A stretch of DNA of 64,000 nt from CAWFXC01 sp963819735 (GCA_963819735.1 CAWFXC010000001.1:1426001-1490000); one strand, 5' to 3'; numbered from the stretch's first letter, positions 36,561 to 45,249 are shown. The notes: generated by a model not told the origin, from the sequence alone. Made by a program: numbers and translations.

Positions 36561-36605
36561 GCTACCGGTCTGAACGCGCCCGTCGGAACGCGCGCGTCTG
36601 AACGG

Positions 36606-37163
36606 TCAGCGTTCGACGGTCGGAGCGCGGGCGCCTTCGAACGCGCGCGCCAGCAGTGGCGTGTGGGCGTCGATCTCGCGGTCGAATTCCGGTCCCGGGC
36701 GTTGCCGGGGCGACCATGGCTCGTCGGGGTCGACCGCGATCGTCGCCACGGGGGCGGTGAGCGCGAGCGGCGTGGCCGCTACGACCGGCGTAGCCGCCAC
36801 AAGCGGCCCGGGCGCTCCTGCATCGAACGGAAGGAGCGGGGCGGGTGCAGTCCAGGGACGGGACCGGCGCGATCGCCCTCGGCGGACGTCGTGCGGCGAC
36901 GCGACCGGGACGGGCCGTTCGGCCCACAACCGCGGTGCCGGGACGCGCCGGTCCTGGAGGGTCCAGCCTCGAGGTGCGGTGAGACGGTCGGCGTGCTCCG
37001 CACAGAGCACACCGGCGCCGCGACGCCGCTCCGCGACGGGGTCGAGCCACACGAGGCATGCCCGGGCATCGAACGCGAACGAAGCCGCAGCCGCACCGCC
37101 GCAGCCGACCCGCGAGCACGTCATCGGGGTTTCCGGAGCGTCGGCTCGGTGTCGCGCGGCCAT
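36606..37163 (-). CDS. DUF3499 family protein
   Basis: A protein of about 185 residues from ATG 37163; an ATG at 37124 (MTCSRVGCGG) is an alternative and fits the family N-terminus well. The conserved part is short: CSRVGCGGAAAASFAFD, then VWLDPVAERR, and LCAEHADRLTAPRGWTLQDRR. The cysteine pairs resemble a zinc ribbon. The remaining 110 residues are Pro/Ala/Arg-rich, of low complexity. DUF3499 is an actinobacterial family of unknown function. The gene converges on pilT and is divergent from cca. Confidence 0.78.
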   Translation of the reverse strand: MAARHRADAPETPMTCSRVGCGGAAAASFAFDARACLVWLDPVAERRRGAGVLCAEHADRLTAPRGWTLQDRRVPAPRLWAERPVPVASPHDVRRGRSRRSRPWTAPAPLLPFDAGAPGPLVAATPVVAATPLALTAPVATIAVDPDEPWSPRQRPGPEFDREIDAHTPLLARAFEGARAPTVER

Positions 37164-37250
37164 GGGGCGAAGGTACCTGAACGTCCGTCCCGGGCCGGGG
37201 ATGTCGCAATGCTTCGGTCTGGAGCCCCGCGCCGGACGAGAATGGGGGCG

Positions 37251-38651
37251 ATGACCGCGATTCCTTCCCGCCTCCAGAAGCTGCTCGACCCGGCGTCGCC
37301 CACGCAGCAGCTCGCGCGCTTGATCACCGAGGCGGGTTACGAGTGCTACCTCGTCGGCGGCAGCGTCCGCGATCACTTCCTCGACCGCGTCTATCGCGAC
37401 GACGAGAAGGCCGACGTCGACCTCACCACCAACGCACGGCCCGAGACCGTCGAGCAGTTGGTGCGACCGTGGGCCGACGCGGTCTGGCTCCAGGGTCAGC
37501 GTTTCGGCACCGTCGGGTGTCGGAAGGACGACACGCCGTTCGAGATCACCACGTTCCGGGCCGAGGTGTACCGCCCCGAGAGCCGAAAGCCCGAAGTGGA
37601 GTACGCCGACGACATCACGACCGATCTGTCGCGGCGCGACTTCACCGTCAACGCGATGGCACTCCGCCTGCCCGAACCCGCGTTGGTGGATCCGTTCGAC
37701 GGCGCCGCCGATCTCGCCGCGCACCGACTGCGCACGCCGCTCGCACCCGAGGTGTCGTTCCTCGACGATCCGCTGCGCATGATGCGCGCGGCGCGCTTCG
37801 TCACGCAGTTCGGCCTCGTCCCCGATCCCGATGTCGTTGCCGCGATCGGCGAGCTCCGCCACCGGCTCGACATCGTCAGCGCCGAGCGCATCCGCGACGA
37901 GCTCTCGAAGCTGCTCCTCGTCGACGACCCGAGCGCCGGGCTCTGGCTCCTCGCGGAGACCGGCCTGTCCGACGAGTTCCTGCCCGAGCTCAACCAGATG
38001 CGGCTCGAACAGGATCCGATCCACACGCACAAGGACGTCCTCGCGCACACGATCGCGGTGGTGAAGAACACGCGGCCCGAGTTGCTGGTACGCCTCGCCG
38101 CGCTGTTCCACGACGTCGGGAAGCCGAAGACGCGTTCGTTCGCCACCGGCGGGGTGAGCTTCCATCACCACGAGGTGGTCGGCGCGCGCATGACCGAGGA
38201 ACGTTTGCGCGCGCTGAAGTACCCGAACGACGTCATCGAGGACGTCACGAAGCTCGTCTATCTCCACCTCCGCATCCACACGTACGCGATGGGATGGACC
38301 GACAAGGCGGTGCGCCGCTACGTGCGCGACGCCGGTGATCTGCTCGACGACCTCAACCACCTGCAGCGGTGCGACTGCACCACCCGCAATCAGCAGCGCG
38401 CCCGCGCGTTGCAGCGCCGGATGGACGAGCTCGAGGCGCGGATCGTCGAGCTGCGCGGCCAGGAGGAGCTGGATTCGATCCGGCCCCCGCTCGACGGCCG
38501 GCAGGTGATGGACTACCTGGGCGTGAAGCCCGGGCGGGTCGTGGGCGAGGCGCTCGACTTCCTGCTCGAGGCGCGCCTCGACGAAGGGCCGATCGACGAG
38601 GCCGACTCCTACGCGCGTCTCGCGGTTTCGGGCGCGCGAACGGGGCATTGA
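37251..38651 (+). CDS. cca: CCA tRNA nucleotidyltransferase
   Basis: A 466-residue class II CCA-adding enzyme. The catalytic head has YLVGGSVRDHFL and ADVDLTTNARPE (two metal-binding aspartates), the template-like DLSRRDFTVNAMAL, and the neck RMMRAARFVTQFGL with ERIRDELSKLL. The C-terminal HD domain has LFHDVGKPKTR and FHHHEVVGARM. It builds or repairs the 3' CCA of tRNAs, needed here because tRNA-Ile does not encode CCA. ATG 37251 is favoured over an ATG nine bases upstream. In M. tuberculosis the equivalent pcnA is close to the mviN-sigM region, in agreement with the order here. Confidence 0.95.
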   Translation: MTAIPSRLQKLLDPASPTQQLARLITEAGYECYLVGGSVRDHFLDRVYRDDEKADVDLTTNARPETVEQLVRPWADAVWLQGQRFGTVGCRKDDTPFEITTFRAEVYRPESRKPEVEYADDITTDLSRRDFTVNAMALRLPEPALVDPFDGAADLAAHRLRTPLAPEVSFLDDPLRMMRAARFVTQFGLVPDPDVVAAIGELRHRLDIVSAERIRDELSKLLLVDDPSAGLWLLAETGLSDEFLPELNQMRLEQDPIHTHKDVLAHTIAVVKNTRPELLVRLAALFHDVGKPKTRSFATGGVSFHHHEVVGARMTEERLRALKYPNDVIEDVTKLVYLHLRIHTYAMGWTDKAVRRYVRDAGDLLDDLNHLQRCDCTTRNQQRARALQRRMDELEARIVELRGQEELDSIRPPLDGRQVMDYLGVKPGRVVGEALDFLLEARLDEGPIDEADSYARLAVSGARTGH

Positions 38652-38691
38652 ACCCGTTGGCGGCGGGCCCGCGGCTACCTGACCGGCGAGA

Positions 38692-39372
38692 TCAGGCGCC
38701 TTCCTTGCGGGCGCGCCACACGATCGTCGTCGGCACCCGCACTCCGGGGTCGGCGGGCTTGGGCTCCACGATGGTGTCGACGCGGAACCCGGCGCGGCCG
38801 AGCTCGGTGAAGACTTCGCCGACGCCGCGCGTGTAGAGCCGGATCGGCTCGCCGCGTTGCTCGACGACGATCGGTCCGGGCTCGAAGTAGGAGTGGTCGA
38901 CCGTGCCGTCGGGACCGACGCAGAGTGCCATCGGGTGCTCGTAGGAGAACACGAACGGCCCGTTCGGCTTGAGGACGCGCTGCACCTGTCGGAAGAGCCG
39001 CGCCACGTCGTCGAGCTCGGCGAGGGTGAACGAGCTGAACGCGACGTCGATCGACTCGGCTCGGAGGAACGCGAGATCGGCGAGATCGCCGCGCCGCCAC
39101 TCGACCTTCACTTCCTCGCGTTCGCCGCGCCCGCGGGCGCGGGCGAGCTGTGCTTCGGAGGCGTCGACTGCGATGACGATCCCGCCCTGGTGCGCGAACG
39201 TGATCGCGGCCTGGCCGCTTCCGCAGCCGAGGTCGAGCACGCGCTTGCCGCGAACATCGCCGATGAGGCGAAGCTCGCGCTCGGTGGGGCCGTCCGACCC
39301 GTACCACGCGACGTCGACGGGGAAGTCGGCGGCGCCCTGCGCGCCGATGCGATCCCAGCTCTCGGTGTTCAC
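38692..39372 (-). CDS. SAM-dependent methyltransferase
   Basis: A 226-residue class I methyltransferase from GTG 39372, which overlaps the ino1 stop. SAM motif I is VLDLGCGSGQAAITFA, then VDASEAQLARARG, WRRGDLADL and FSSFTLAELDDVARL with RVLKPNGPFVFSYEHP. The N-terminus (ESWDRIGAQGAADFP) is typical of Methyltransf_11 proteins. The substrate is unknown. Coupling to ino1 suggests a link with inositol-derived metabolites, but this is only positional. Confidence 0.83.
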   Translation of the reverse strand: MNTESWDRIGAQGAADFPVDVAWYGSDGPTERELRLIGDVRGKRVLDLGCGSGQAAITFAHQGGIVIAVDASEAQLARARGRGEREEVKVEWRRGDLADLAFLRAESIDVAFSSFTLAELDDVARLFRQVQRVLKPNGPFVFSYEHPMALCVGPDGTVDHSYFEPGPIVVEQRGEPIRLYTRGVGEVFTELGRAGFRVDTIVEPKPADPGVRVPTTIVWRARKEGA

Positions 39373-40442
39373 TCGCCGTCGGCGAACCGCTCGACCATCA
39401 CGCGTGCCTCGTCGTCGTGGTACTGCACCGCCGGCGACTTCATGAAGTAGGCCGAGGGTCCCGCGAGCGGCCCACCGATGCCACGGTCGAGCGCGAGCTT
39501 GCAGCAGCGCACCGCGTCGATGATCACACCGGCCGAGTTGGGGGAGTCCCACACCTCGAGCTTGAGCTCGATGTTGAGCGGCACGTCGCCGAAGTTGCGA
39601 CCTTCGAGGCGGATGTACGCCCACTTGCGGTCGTCGAGCCACGGCACGTGATCCGACGGGCCGATGTGCACGTTGTCGGACTCGATGCTGTGCTCGATCT
39701 GGCTCGTGACCGACTGCGTCTTCGAGATCTTCTTCGACTCGAGGCGCGTGCGCTCCAACATGTTCTTGAAGTCCATGTTGCCGCCGAAGTTGAGCTGGTA
39801 GGTGCGGTCGATGCTGGTGCCGCGGTCCTCCATCAGGCGGGCGAGCATGCGGTGCGTGATGGTGGCGCCGACCTGGCTCTTGATGTCGTCACCCACGATC
39901 GGCAGGTTCGCCGCCTCGAACTTGGCCGCCCACACCGGGTCACTGGCGATGAACACGGGGATGGCGTTGACGAACCCGACCCCGGCGTCGAGGCTCGCCT
40001 GCGCGTAGAAGCGCTGCGCTTCCTCGGACCCGACGGGGAGGTAGCTCACCAGCACGTCGGCCTTCGTGTCGCGCAGCACCTGCGCCACGTCGACCGGTTC
40101 CGCCGGTGACTCCTCGACCAGCTCGCGGTAGTACTTGCCGAGACCGTCGAACGTCGGGCCGCGCTGCACCTCGACCTCGAGTTGGCCCACGTTGGCGAAC
40201 TTGATCGTGTTGTTCTGCCCGGCGGAGATCGCCTTGCCGAGGTCGAGACCGACCTTGTCGGCGTCGACGTCGAACGCGGCGACGAAGTCGACGTCGCCGA
40301 CGTGGTAGCCGCCGAGCACGACGTGCATGAGGCCCGGTACGTCTTCCGACGGGTCGGCGTTGCGGTAGTACTCAACGCCCTGGACGAGGCTGCTCGCGCA
40401 GTTCCCGACTCCGGCGATGGCGACACGAATGCGACCACTCAT
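39369..40442 (-). CDS. ino1: Inositol-3-phosphate synthase
   Basis: A 357-residue protein of the actinobacterial/archaeal type. The NAD-binding start is RVAIAGVGNCASSLVQG; conserved parts are DVLVSYLPVGSEEAQRFYA, FVNAIPVFIASDP, GDDIKSQVGATITHRML, LNFGGNMDFKNML and the lysine in SKKISKTQSV. It converts glucose-6-phosphate to inositol-3-phosphate, the precursor of phosphatidylinositol and of mycothiol in actinobacteria. It overlaps the PadR gene upstream (ATGA) and the methyltransferase gene downstream (GTGA). The same ino1-PadR pair is Rv0046c-Rv0047c in M. tuberculosis, so the PadR protein probably controls ino1. Confidence 0.96.
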   Translation of the reverse strand: MSGRIRVAIAGVGNCASSLVQGVEYYRNADPSEDVPGLMHVVLGGYHVGDVDFVAAFDVDADKVGLDLGKAISAGQNNTIKFANVGQLEVEVQRGPTFDGLGKYYRELVEESPAEPVDVAQVLRDTKADVLVSYLPVGSEEAQRFYAQASLDAGVGFVNAIPVFIASDPVWAAKFEAANLPIVGDDIKSQVGATITHRMLARLMEDRGTSIDRTYQLNFGGNMDFKNMLERTRLESKKISKTQSVTSQIEHSIESDNVHIGPSDHVPWLDDRKWAYIRLEGRNFGDVPLNIELKLEVWDSPNSAGVIIDAVRCCKLALDRGIGGPLAGPSAYFMKSPAVQYHDDEARVMVERFADGE

Positions 40443-41116
40443 GATGCGGTGGCTCCTTGTTCGTAAGGCTGTTCATACGGCTGATCAAAGGACGGTTGCT
40501 GAGTATCGATTGAAGGGGTGGTGGATTCCGACGCCGGATCGTGGCCCTCGGCCTCGATCAGCGTCTCGATCCATTCGAGATCGCGTTGGACGGACTGCGT
40601 GCGGTGCTCGAGGAGCGCCCGCGTGTAGCGGTCGCCCCGACCGGGGCCGGACCGCCGGGCCCGGGCCAGGCGGTCGGCGAGGAGCACGCGCCGGCGCTCG
40701 AGGAGCTCCAGGCGGGCTGCTGGGTCGAGGTGGCGGCAGAACGCGAGCTTCAGGGCGAAGGTGCGCTCGTCGTCGCCCGCGGTGTCGTCGTCGAGCAGCA
40801 GCTGGGAGAACCGGGCGTCGCCGACCGTGGTGATGCGGTACGCCTTCCGGGTACGGCGGGTGGGCTTGGTGGGGCGGTGCAGACGGGCGGCGGCGAGGTC
40901 GCCGTCGAGCGAGCCGGTGGCCGGAATCGGTGCCGAGATCACCTGTGGCTCCACGATCTCGATCTCGCCGTCGCGCTCCAGGCGGCGCAGGGCCGGATAG
41001 AGCGACCCGTACGAGATCCCCCAGAGGGACCCCAGGGTCTCGCTCAGACGCTTCTTCAGCTCGTAGCCGTGAAGCGGCTGCTCCTTGAGGAGTCCGAGGA
41101 TGGCGAGCTCGAGCAC
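40439..41116 (-). CDS. PadR family transcriptional regulator
   Basis: A 225-residue regulator from GTG 41116. The winged helix is clear: LELAILGLLKEQPLHGYELK, GSLYPALRRLERDGEIEIV and YRITTVGDARFSQLL. A long C-terminal helical region (HLDPAARLELLERRRVLLAD) gives dimerisation. The final 25 residues are Gln/Tyr-rich with twice-repeated QPYEQ. It overlaps ino1 by four bases and so is translated with it. Two CGATATATCG palindromes lie 60-83 bases upstream and are probably its operator, implying autoregulation of the padR-ino1-methyltransferase unit. Confidence 0.9.
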   Translation of the reverse strand: MLELAILGLLKEQPLHGYELKKRLSETLGSLWGISYGSLYPALRRLERDGEIEIVEPQVISAPIPATGSLDGDLAAARLHRPTKPTRRTRKAYRITTVGDARFSQLLLDDDTAGDDERTFALKLAFCRHLDPAARLELLERRRVLLADRLARARRSGPGRGDRYTRALLEHRTQSVQRDLEWIETLIEAEGHDPASESTTPSIDTQQPSFDQPYEQPYEQGATAS

Positions 41117-41176
41117 GATCGACTTCTTCCGATTCTTTCGTGAGTGGTGAGGCGAGCGACTGCGTCACTTGCGCTT

Positions 41177-41199
41177 CGATATATCGACTCGATATATCG
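41177..41199. promoter_or_regulatory. Tandem CGATATATCG operator
   Basis: Two identical 10-base palindromes CGATATATCG (41177-41186 and 41190-41199), 13 bases apart start to start, between the divergent padR-ino1 unit and the DUF5318 gene. The AT-rich palindromes stand out against the GC-rich surroundings. One further copy precedes the second PadR gene (50697-50706). Confidence 0.7.
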
Positions 41200-41290
41200 G
41201 CACGAGTATACACACGGTGAAGGGTCGGGTGATGTCACGTGAACATCCGAAGCGCCGGGAGGCGCCCCCGGCCACCGGTACAGTGGCGCC

Positions 41291-41713
41291 GTGCGCCGGC
41301 ACACCGACTACGCGCTGGCCCGTAGGGCCGTCCTCCGTGACCTTCGCCGCGGGACCGTCGCCCGGCTCGACGTGTGCGACGCGCACCCGGAGCTCCTGCG
41401 GGCAGCCCGCCACGTCGGCGACCCCGCCCCGCACGACTGTCCGGTCTGTTCGGCCGGGCACGTGCGCTACGTCTCCTACGTCTACGGCGAGAACCTCCGG
41501 CAGGCCAACGGGCGGTGCATCGTCCACCCGAGCGAGCTCGAACGGCTCGGCGCCGCGCACGACGAGTTCGCCCGCTACGTCGTCGAGGTCTGCCCCGACT
41601 GCGGGTGGAACTTCCTCACGCGGCGCGAGCTGCACGGACGCCGGCACACCGGGGGCGGCTCGGGCCTCCCCGGCAAGGGGGCCGGTCGAGCACGGTCGGT
41701 GCCACAGAGCTAG
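41291..41713 (+). CDS. DUF5318 family protein
   Basis: A 140-residue protein from GTG 41291. It has a zinc-ribbon-like set of cysteine pairs: CPVC near residue 50 and CPDCGW near residue 100. Conserved segments are DYALARRAVLRDLRRG, DVCDAHPEL, VYGENLRQANGRC and WNFLTRREL. The family matches Rv0049 of M. tuberculosis, which lies next to the same PadR-ino1 pair there. The last 30 residues are Gly/Arg-rich. Function unknown. Confidence 0.82.
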   Translation: MRRHTDYALARRAVLRDLRRGTVARLDVCDAHPELLRAARHVGDPAPHDCPVCSAGHVRYVSYVYGENLRQANGRCIVHPSELERLGAAHDEFARYVVEVCPDCGWNFLTRRELHGRRHTGGGSGLPGKGAGRARSVPQS

Positions 41714-41766
41714 TCTCCTCAACGCCGCCGGGAGCCGTGGGTGCCCTGGACGGAGGAGGTTCCGAG

Positions 41767-42666
41767 ATGGCCGCAGAGAGCAGCTTGGTCCCCGCGCGTG
41801 CCCCGCTTCCGCGAGCACTCGCCGTACCCGACGTCGCCGCGCGCAAGGGCGGGGGAACCCCGCTCGTCATGGTCACGGCGTACGACGCGCCATCCGCGCG
41901 CGCCGTCGACGCCGCCGGGGTCGACATGATCCTGGTCGGCGACTCGGTGGCGATGGTCGTGCTCGGGTACGACGACACGCTGCACGTCACCATCGACGAC
42001 ATGACCCACCACACCGCCGCGGTTGCGCGTACCAAGCCACGCGCGATGGTCGTCGCCGATCTGCCGTGGATGAGCTACCACCGGTCGGCCGACGAGGCGG
42101 TCACGAACGCGGCATCACTGATCCGCGCCGGCGCCACCGCGGTGAAGCTCGAGGGCGGACGCAAGCGCGTCGGTGCCGTCCAGGCGATTCTCGACGCCGA
42201 GATCCCGGTGATGGGTCACCTCGGGCTCACCCCGCAGTCGGTGAACGCGTTGGGTGGATACCGGGTGCAGGGCAAGACGCTCGACGCCGCGCGCGTCATC
42301 GTCGACGACGCGATCGCGCTGGCTGAGGCCGGTTGCTTCGCGATCGTGCTGGAGTGCGTGCCCGACGCGGTGGCGCGCATGGTCACCGACTCGGTGGAGG
42401 TCCCGACGATCGGGATCGGCGCCGGCCGGCACTGCGACGGACAGGTGCTCGTCTACCACGACATCCTCGGGTTCGAAGACCGCGTACGCCCGAAGTTCGT
42501 GCGCCGCTACGCCGACCTCCAGAACGAGGCGACCGCGGCGATCGCGCACTTCGCCGACGACGTGCGCGCGGGCACGTTCCCCGCGAGCGGGGAGACGTAC
42601 CACGCGGCCGACTCGGTGTCCGAGGCCCTCGGCCTCTACGGATCCGACGAGCACGTGCCCGCCTGA
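41767..42666 (+). CDS. panB: 3-methyl-2-oxobutanoate hydroxymethyltransferase
   Basis: A 299-residue TIM-barrel enzyme from ATG 41767 with GGAGGAGG upstream. Motifs: VMVTAYDAPSARAVDAAGVD, the metal-binding LVGDSVAMVVLGYDDT, a second aspartate in VVADLPWMSY, GATAVKLEGG, and the catalytic VMGHLGLTPQSVNALGGYRV. The end has IGIGAGRHCDGQVLVYHDIL. It makes ketopantoate from alpha-ketoisovalerate, the first step to pantothenate and CoA. panC and panD are not in the window. The 53-base gap upstream includes no terminator. Confidence 0.96.
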   Translation: MAAESSLVPARAPLPRALAVPDVAARKGGGTPLVMVTAYDAPSARAVDAAGVDMILVGDSVAMVVLGYDDTLHVTIDDMTHHTAAVARTKPRAMVVADLPWMSYHRSADEAVTNAASLIRAGATAVKLEGGRKRVGAVQAILDAEIPVMGHLGLTPQSVNALGGYRVQGKTLDAARVIVDDAIALAEAGCFAIVLECVPDAVARMVTDSVEVPTIGIGAGRHCDGQVLVYHDILGFEDRVRPKFVRRYADLQNEATAAIAHFADDVRAGTFPASGETYHAADSVSEALGLYGSDEHVPA

Positions 42667-42697
42667 AGCGCGTAGTCGGGCGTTAGCCTCGCCCGTC

Positions 42698-43252
42698 ATG
42701 ACCGAGAGCAAGGGTGGCGGCCGACGGGCGGTGGTGATCACGCTGGGCGCGCTCGTTGTCGCCGCCCTCGCGATCGGCGTCGTCAAGGTGCTCAACACCG
42801 TCGGCGACCCCGACCCGACGGCGGGCGGGCTCCCGGTCTCGGCGATCCTGCCGCAGGCCCAGCCCGCGGTGGCTCCGTTCAAGGGCCTGACCGAGTTGCA
42901 CATCGGGGTGGGGAACTCGAAGTGCCTGCGGGTCGCGGTCGCCGACTCCCTCGACGAGCGCGTCGAAGGCCTCCGTGGTCGATCCGATCTCGGTCCCTAC
43001 GACGGCATGCTCTTCGTGTTCCAGGGTCCGAGCACCGCGAACTTCACGATGTCGGGTGTACCCGTGCCGCTCGAGATCGGGTTCTACGGGAGCAACGGCG
43101 CCCGGAACTCGTCGCAGCTCATGAAGCCGTGTGCGAAGGCGGAACCGGCGTGCCCCGTGTACCGCGCCGGCGGGGGCGAGTACGAGTACGCGCTCGAGAC
43201 GCTGAAAGGTGGGCTCCCGAACGGCGCCCTCGCCGCGTGTTCACCGACGTGA
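42698..43252 (+). CDS. DUF192 family membrane-anchored protein
   Basis: A 184-residue protein from ATG 42698. Residues 10-35 form one membrane helix (VVITLGALVVAALAIGVVKV); the rest is outside. The DUF192 domain has VAVADSLDERVEGLRGRSDL and GMLFVFQGPSTANFTMSG, the usual family core, and then FYGSNGARNSSQLMKPC, with a probable disulfide to PACPVY. The family's function is unresolved. It follows panB by 31 bases and precedes the ribosomal protein operon by 213 bases. Confidence 0.82.
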   Translation: MTESKGGGRRAVVITLGALVVAALAIGVVKVLNTVGDPDPTAGGLPVSAILPQAQPAVAPFKGLTELHIGVGNSKCLRVAVADSLDERVEGLRGRSDLGPYDGMLFVFQGPSTANFTMSGVPVPLEIGFYGSNGARNSSQLMKPCAKAEPACPVYRAGGGEYEYALETLKGGLPNGALAACSPT

Positions 43253-43465
43253 GTGTCACACCCCCCGCGTAACGTCCTGGTCGATAGGTCACGTCGAACA
43301 ACGACTGCTAGCCTCGGCAGGCTCGATCCTCGGGGATCCCCATCGGGATGCTCACGGGTCGGCACCAATTTCATTCCTGCGCCCGCAACGGGTCCCGGTC
43401 ATTCGTCCGGAACCGGCCAGGCGGTCGCCCGTGGCACGAGTCACGGTCCGAAGGAGGTCCGGCCC

Positions 43466-43795
43466 ATGAGGCCGTACGAGGTCATGGTCATTTTCGACGC
43501 GGATCTGGAAGAGGAGACGATCCGGTCCGCCGTCGCCCGCTACACCCAGTTGATCGAGTCCAAGGGCGCGGTGCCAGGGCAGGTCGACTTCTGGGGGAAG
43601 CGGCGGTTCGCCTACGAGCTCAAGCATCGCTGGGAGGGCTACTACGTGGTCTTCCAGGCGAAGTCCGAGCCCGCGGCGATGGAAGAGCTGCACCGGGTGC
43701 TCTCCCTTGCTGATGAAGTGATCCGGCACAAGGTTCTCCGCATTCCCGAGCACGTCTACGGGAAGCTGGCGGGGAGCGGCGTGACGGACGCATAG
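43466..43795 (+). CDS. rpsF: 30S ribosomal protein S6
   Basis: A 109-residue S6 from ATG 43466 with AAGGAGG nine bases upstream. Conserved parts are MRPYEVMVIFDADLEEE, GAVPGQVDFWGKRRFAYEL and YYVVFQAKSEP, then VIRHKVLRI. S6 binds S18 and 16S rRNA in the platform. First gene of the rpsF-ssb-rpsR-rplI operon, the order seen across actinobacteria. The 213-base gap upstream (43253-43465) has no gene and should hold the promoter; it begins with a short motif that recurs at 48469. Confidence 0.97.
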   Translation: MRPYEVMVIFDADLEEETIRSAVARYTQLIESKGAVPGQVDFWGKRRFAYELKHRWEGYYVVFQAKSEPAAMEELHRVLSLADEVIRHKVLRIPEHVYGKLAGSGVTDA

Positions 43796-43812
43796 GTAGG
43801 GAGGAAGAGAAC

Positions 43813-44307
43813 ATGGCCGACAGCAACGTGACCATCGTCGGGAATCTCACCCGCGACCCGGAGATCCGTTACACCGCGGGCGGCGCCGCCAAGGCGTCGT
43901 TCGGGGTCGCGGTGAGCCGCCGCTGGCAGAACCGTCAGTCGCAGGAGTGGGAGGAGCAGACCAGCTTCTTCAACGTCGTGTGCTGGCGTGAGATGGCCGA
44001 GAACGTGTCCGAATCGCTGGGCAAGGGCTCACGCGTGGTCGTCAGCGGCCGGCTCGAGCAGCGCAGCTGGGAGACGGAGAACGGCGACAAGCGCAGTGTG
44101 GTGGAGATCGTCGCCGACGACGTGGGCCCGAGCCTGCGCTGGGCGACCGCGGCCATCACCCGCAACGAGCGCCGCGGTGGCGGCGACTTCGGTGGCGGTG
44201 GCGGAGGTGGCGGTGGCAACACCGGTGGCGGTGGCGGAGGGGGCGGCGGAAGCCGCCCCGCCGCACCAACGGAGAACTACGACGAGTTCGGCGAGGAGCC
44301 TTTCTGA
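43813..44307 (+). CDS. ssb: Single-stranded DNA-binding protein
   Basis: A 164-residue SSB. The OB fold spans about residues 1-112 (VTIVGNLTRDPEIRYTAGG, SFFNVVCWREMAENVSES, GSRVVVSGRLEQRSWETENG). A Gly-rich linker covers 118-148, and the acidic tail ends YDEFGEEPF, the partner-binding tip. It protects single-stranded DNA at forks and recruits repair proteins. It starts 17 bases after rpsF and its last base is shared with the rpsR start (TGATG). Confidence 0.97.
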   Translation: MADSNVTIVGNLTRDPEIRYTAGGAAKASFGVAVSRRWQNRQSQEWEEQTSFFNVVCWREMAENVSESLGKGSRVVVSGRLEQRSWETENGDKRSVVEIVADDVGPSLRWATAAITRNERRGGGDFGGGGGGGGGNTGGGGGGGGGSRPAAPTENYDEFGEEPF

Positions 44308-44765
44308 TGGCGAGAGAACGGCGCAGCAACAGCAAGAGCGCCGCGGCCGACCGACGTCGGCCGCAGAAGAAGAAGATCTCGATTCTCAACACCGAGCGGG
44401 TCGACTGGATCGACTACAAGGACGTCAACCTGCTCCGCCGGTTCATGTCGGAGCGGGCCAAGATCCGCGCCCGTCGCGTCACCGGGAACTCAACGCAGCA
44501 ACAGCGCCAGGTCGCCAAGGCGATCCGGCTCGCGCGTGAGATGGCGCTGCTGCCCTACAGCGTGCGCCAGGTGACGCAGCGCAAGGGTGGTCGCCGCGAT
44601 CGGGGCGACCGCGGTGAACTGCGCGAGGAGATGCCCCCGCGCCCGCCGGAGGCGCCGGAGCCCGCTGAGTACGTGGCCGCGGTCGAGATCGACGAGATCG
44701 TCGCGCCCGACGGTACCGATGTCCTCGACGTGGTCGAGCTCGATGTGCTCGGGGAGGACGCGTGA
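44307..44765 (+). CDS. rpsR: 30S ribosomal protein S18 with acidic C-terminal extension
   Basis: A 152-residue protein. The S18 body is in residues about 15-92: KKKISILNTERVDWIDYKDV, LLRRFMSERAKIRARRVTG, and QVAKAIRLAREMALLPYSV. The next 60 residues are unlike any normal S18 (75-90 residues): a basic RRDRGDRG patch, a Pro-rich part, then an acidic, Val-rich end (AAVEIDEIVAPDGTDVL, ending LGEDA). The extension stays open to a stop overlapping the rplI start (GTGA). The reading frame is confirmed by the tight overlaps on both sides. Confidence 0.93.
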   Translation: MARERRSNSKSAAADRRRPQKKKISILNTERVDWIDYKDVNLLRRFMSERAKIRARRVTGNSTQQQRQVAKAIRLAREMALLPYSVRQVTQRKGGRRDRGDRGELREEMPPRPPEAPEPAEYVAAVEIDEIVAPDGTDVLDVVELDVLGEDA

Positions 44766-45208
44766 AGATCGTCCTCCGCGCCGACGTCGACACGCTCGGC
44801 AAGAAGGGTGACCTGCTCGAGGTCGCCGACGGCTACGCCCGGAATTACCTCGTGCCGCGCGGCTTGGCGATGAAGGCCACGAAGGGCGTCGTCGCTCAGG
44901 CCGAGTCCATGCGCCGCAGCCGCGACGCCAAGGAGGCCCGCGATCGTGAGGCCGCCCAGGCACTCGCCGCGCAGCTCGGTTCCCAGACCATCCAGGTGAA
45001 GGCGCGGGCGGGTGAGGGCGGCAAGCTCTTCGGTTCCGTCACCGCGGCCGACGTCGCCGACGCCGTCTTCGCGCAGACCGGTATCGAGCTCGACCGCCGG
45101 AAGGTCGTGCTCGACGAGCCGATCCGCGAGCTGGGCGACGCCCAGGTCACCGTGCGTCTGCCGGCCGAGGTCTCCGTGGGCGTCGTCGTGGCGGTCGTCG
45201 CCGAGTAA
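44762..45208 (+). CDS. rplI: 50S ribosomal protein L9
   Basis: A 148-residue L9 from GTG 44762, overlapping rpsR. The N-domain has MKIVLRADVDTLGKKGDL and GYARNYLVPRGLAMKAT; a central helix follows; the C-domain has GKLFGSVTAADVADAV and RKVVLDEPIRELGDAQVTV. It binds 23S rRNA and spans toward a neighbouring ribosome. Last gene of the operon; a hairpin (45230-45248) follows. Normal length. Confidence 0.96.
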   Translation: MKIVLRADVDTLGKKGDLLEVADGYARNYLVPRGLAMKATKGVVAQAESMRRSRDAKEARDREAAQALAAQLGSQTIQVKARAGEGGKLFGSVTAADVADAVFAQTGIELDRRKVVLDEPIRELGDAQVTVRLPAEVSVGVVVAVVAE

Positions 45209-45229
45209 CCCGATCCCGGTCGCAACGCG

Positions 45230-45248
45230 CGGGCCGCCGAGAGGCCCG
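45230..45248. terminator. Hairpin between rplI and the converging flippase gene
   Basis: CGGGCC (45230-45235) pairs with GGCCCG (45243-45248) around a seven-base loop, in the 41-base gap of two converging genes, touching the stop of the flippase-like gene. It could end both transcripts; no clear U-tract is present. Confidence 0.45.
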
Positions 45249-45249
45249 T

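Noticed and set aside
36606..38648. 680-codon minus-strand frame covering cca
   Set aside because: Only its last 185 codons (DUF3499) are protein-like; the rest is antisense to cca.
44180..44265. Gly-codon repeat in ssb as a possible CRISPR-like or satellite repeat
   Set aside because: It encodes the usual Gly-rich SSB linker; spacing is codon-based and there are no spacers.
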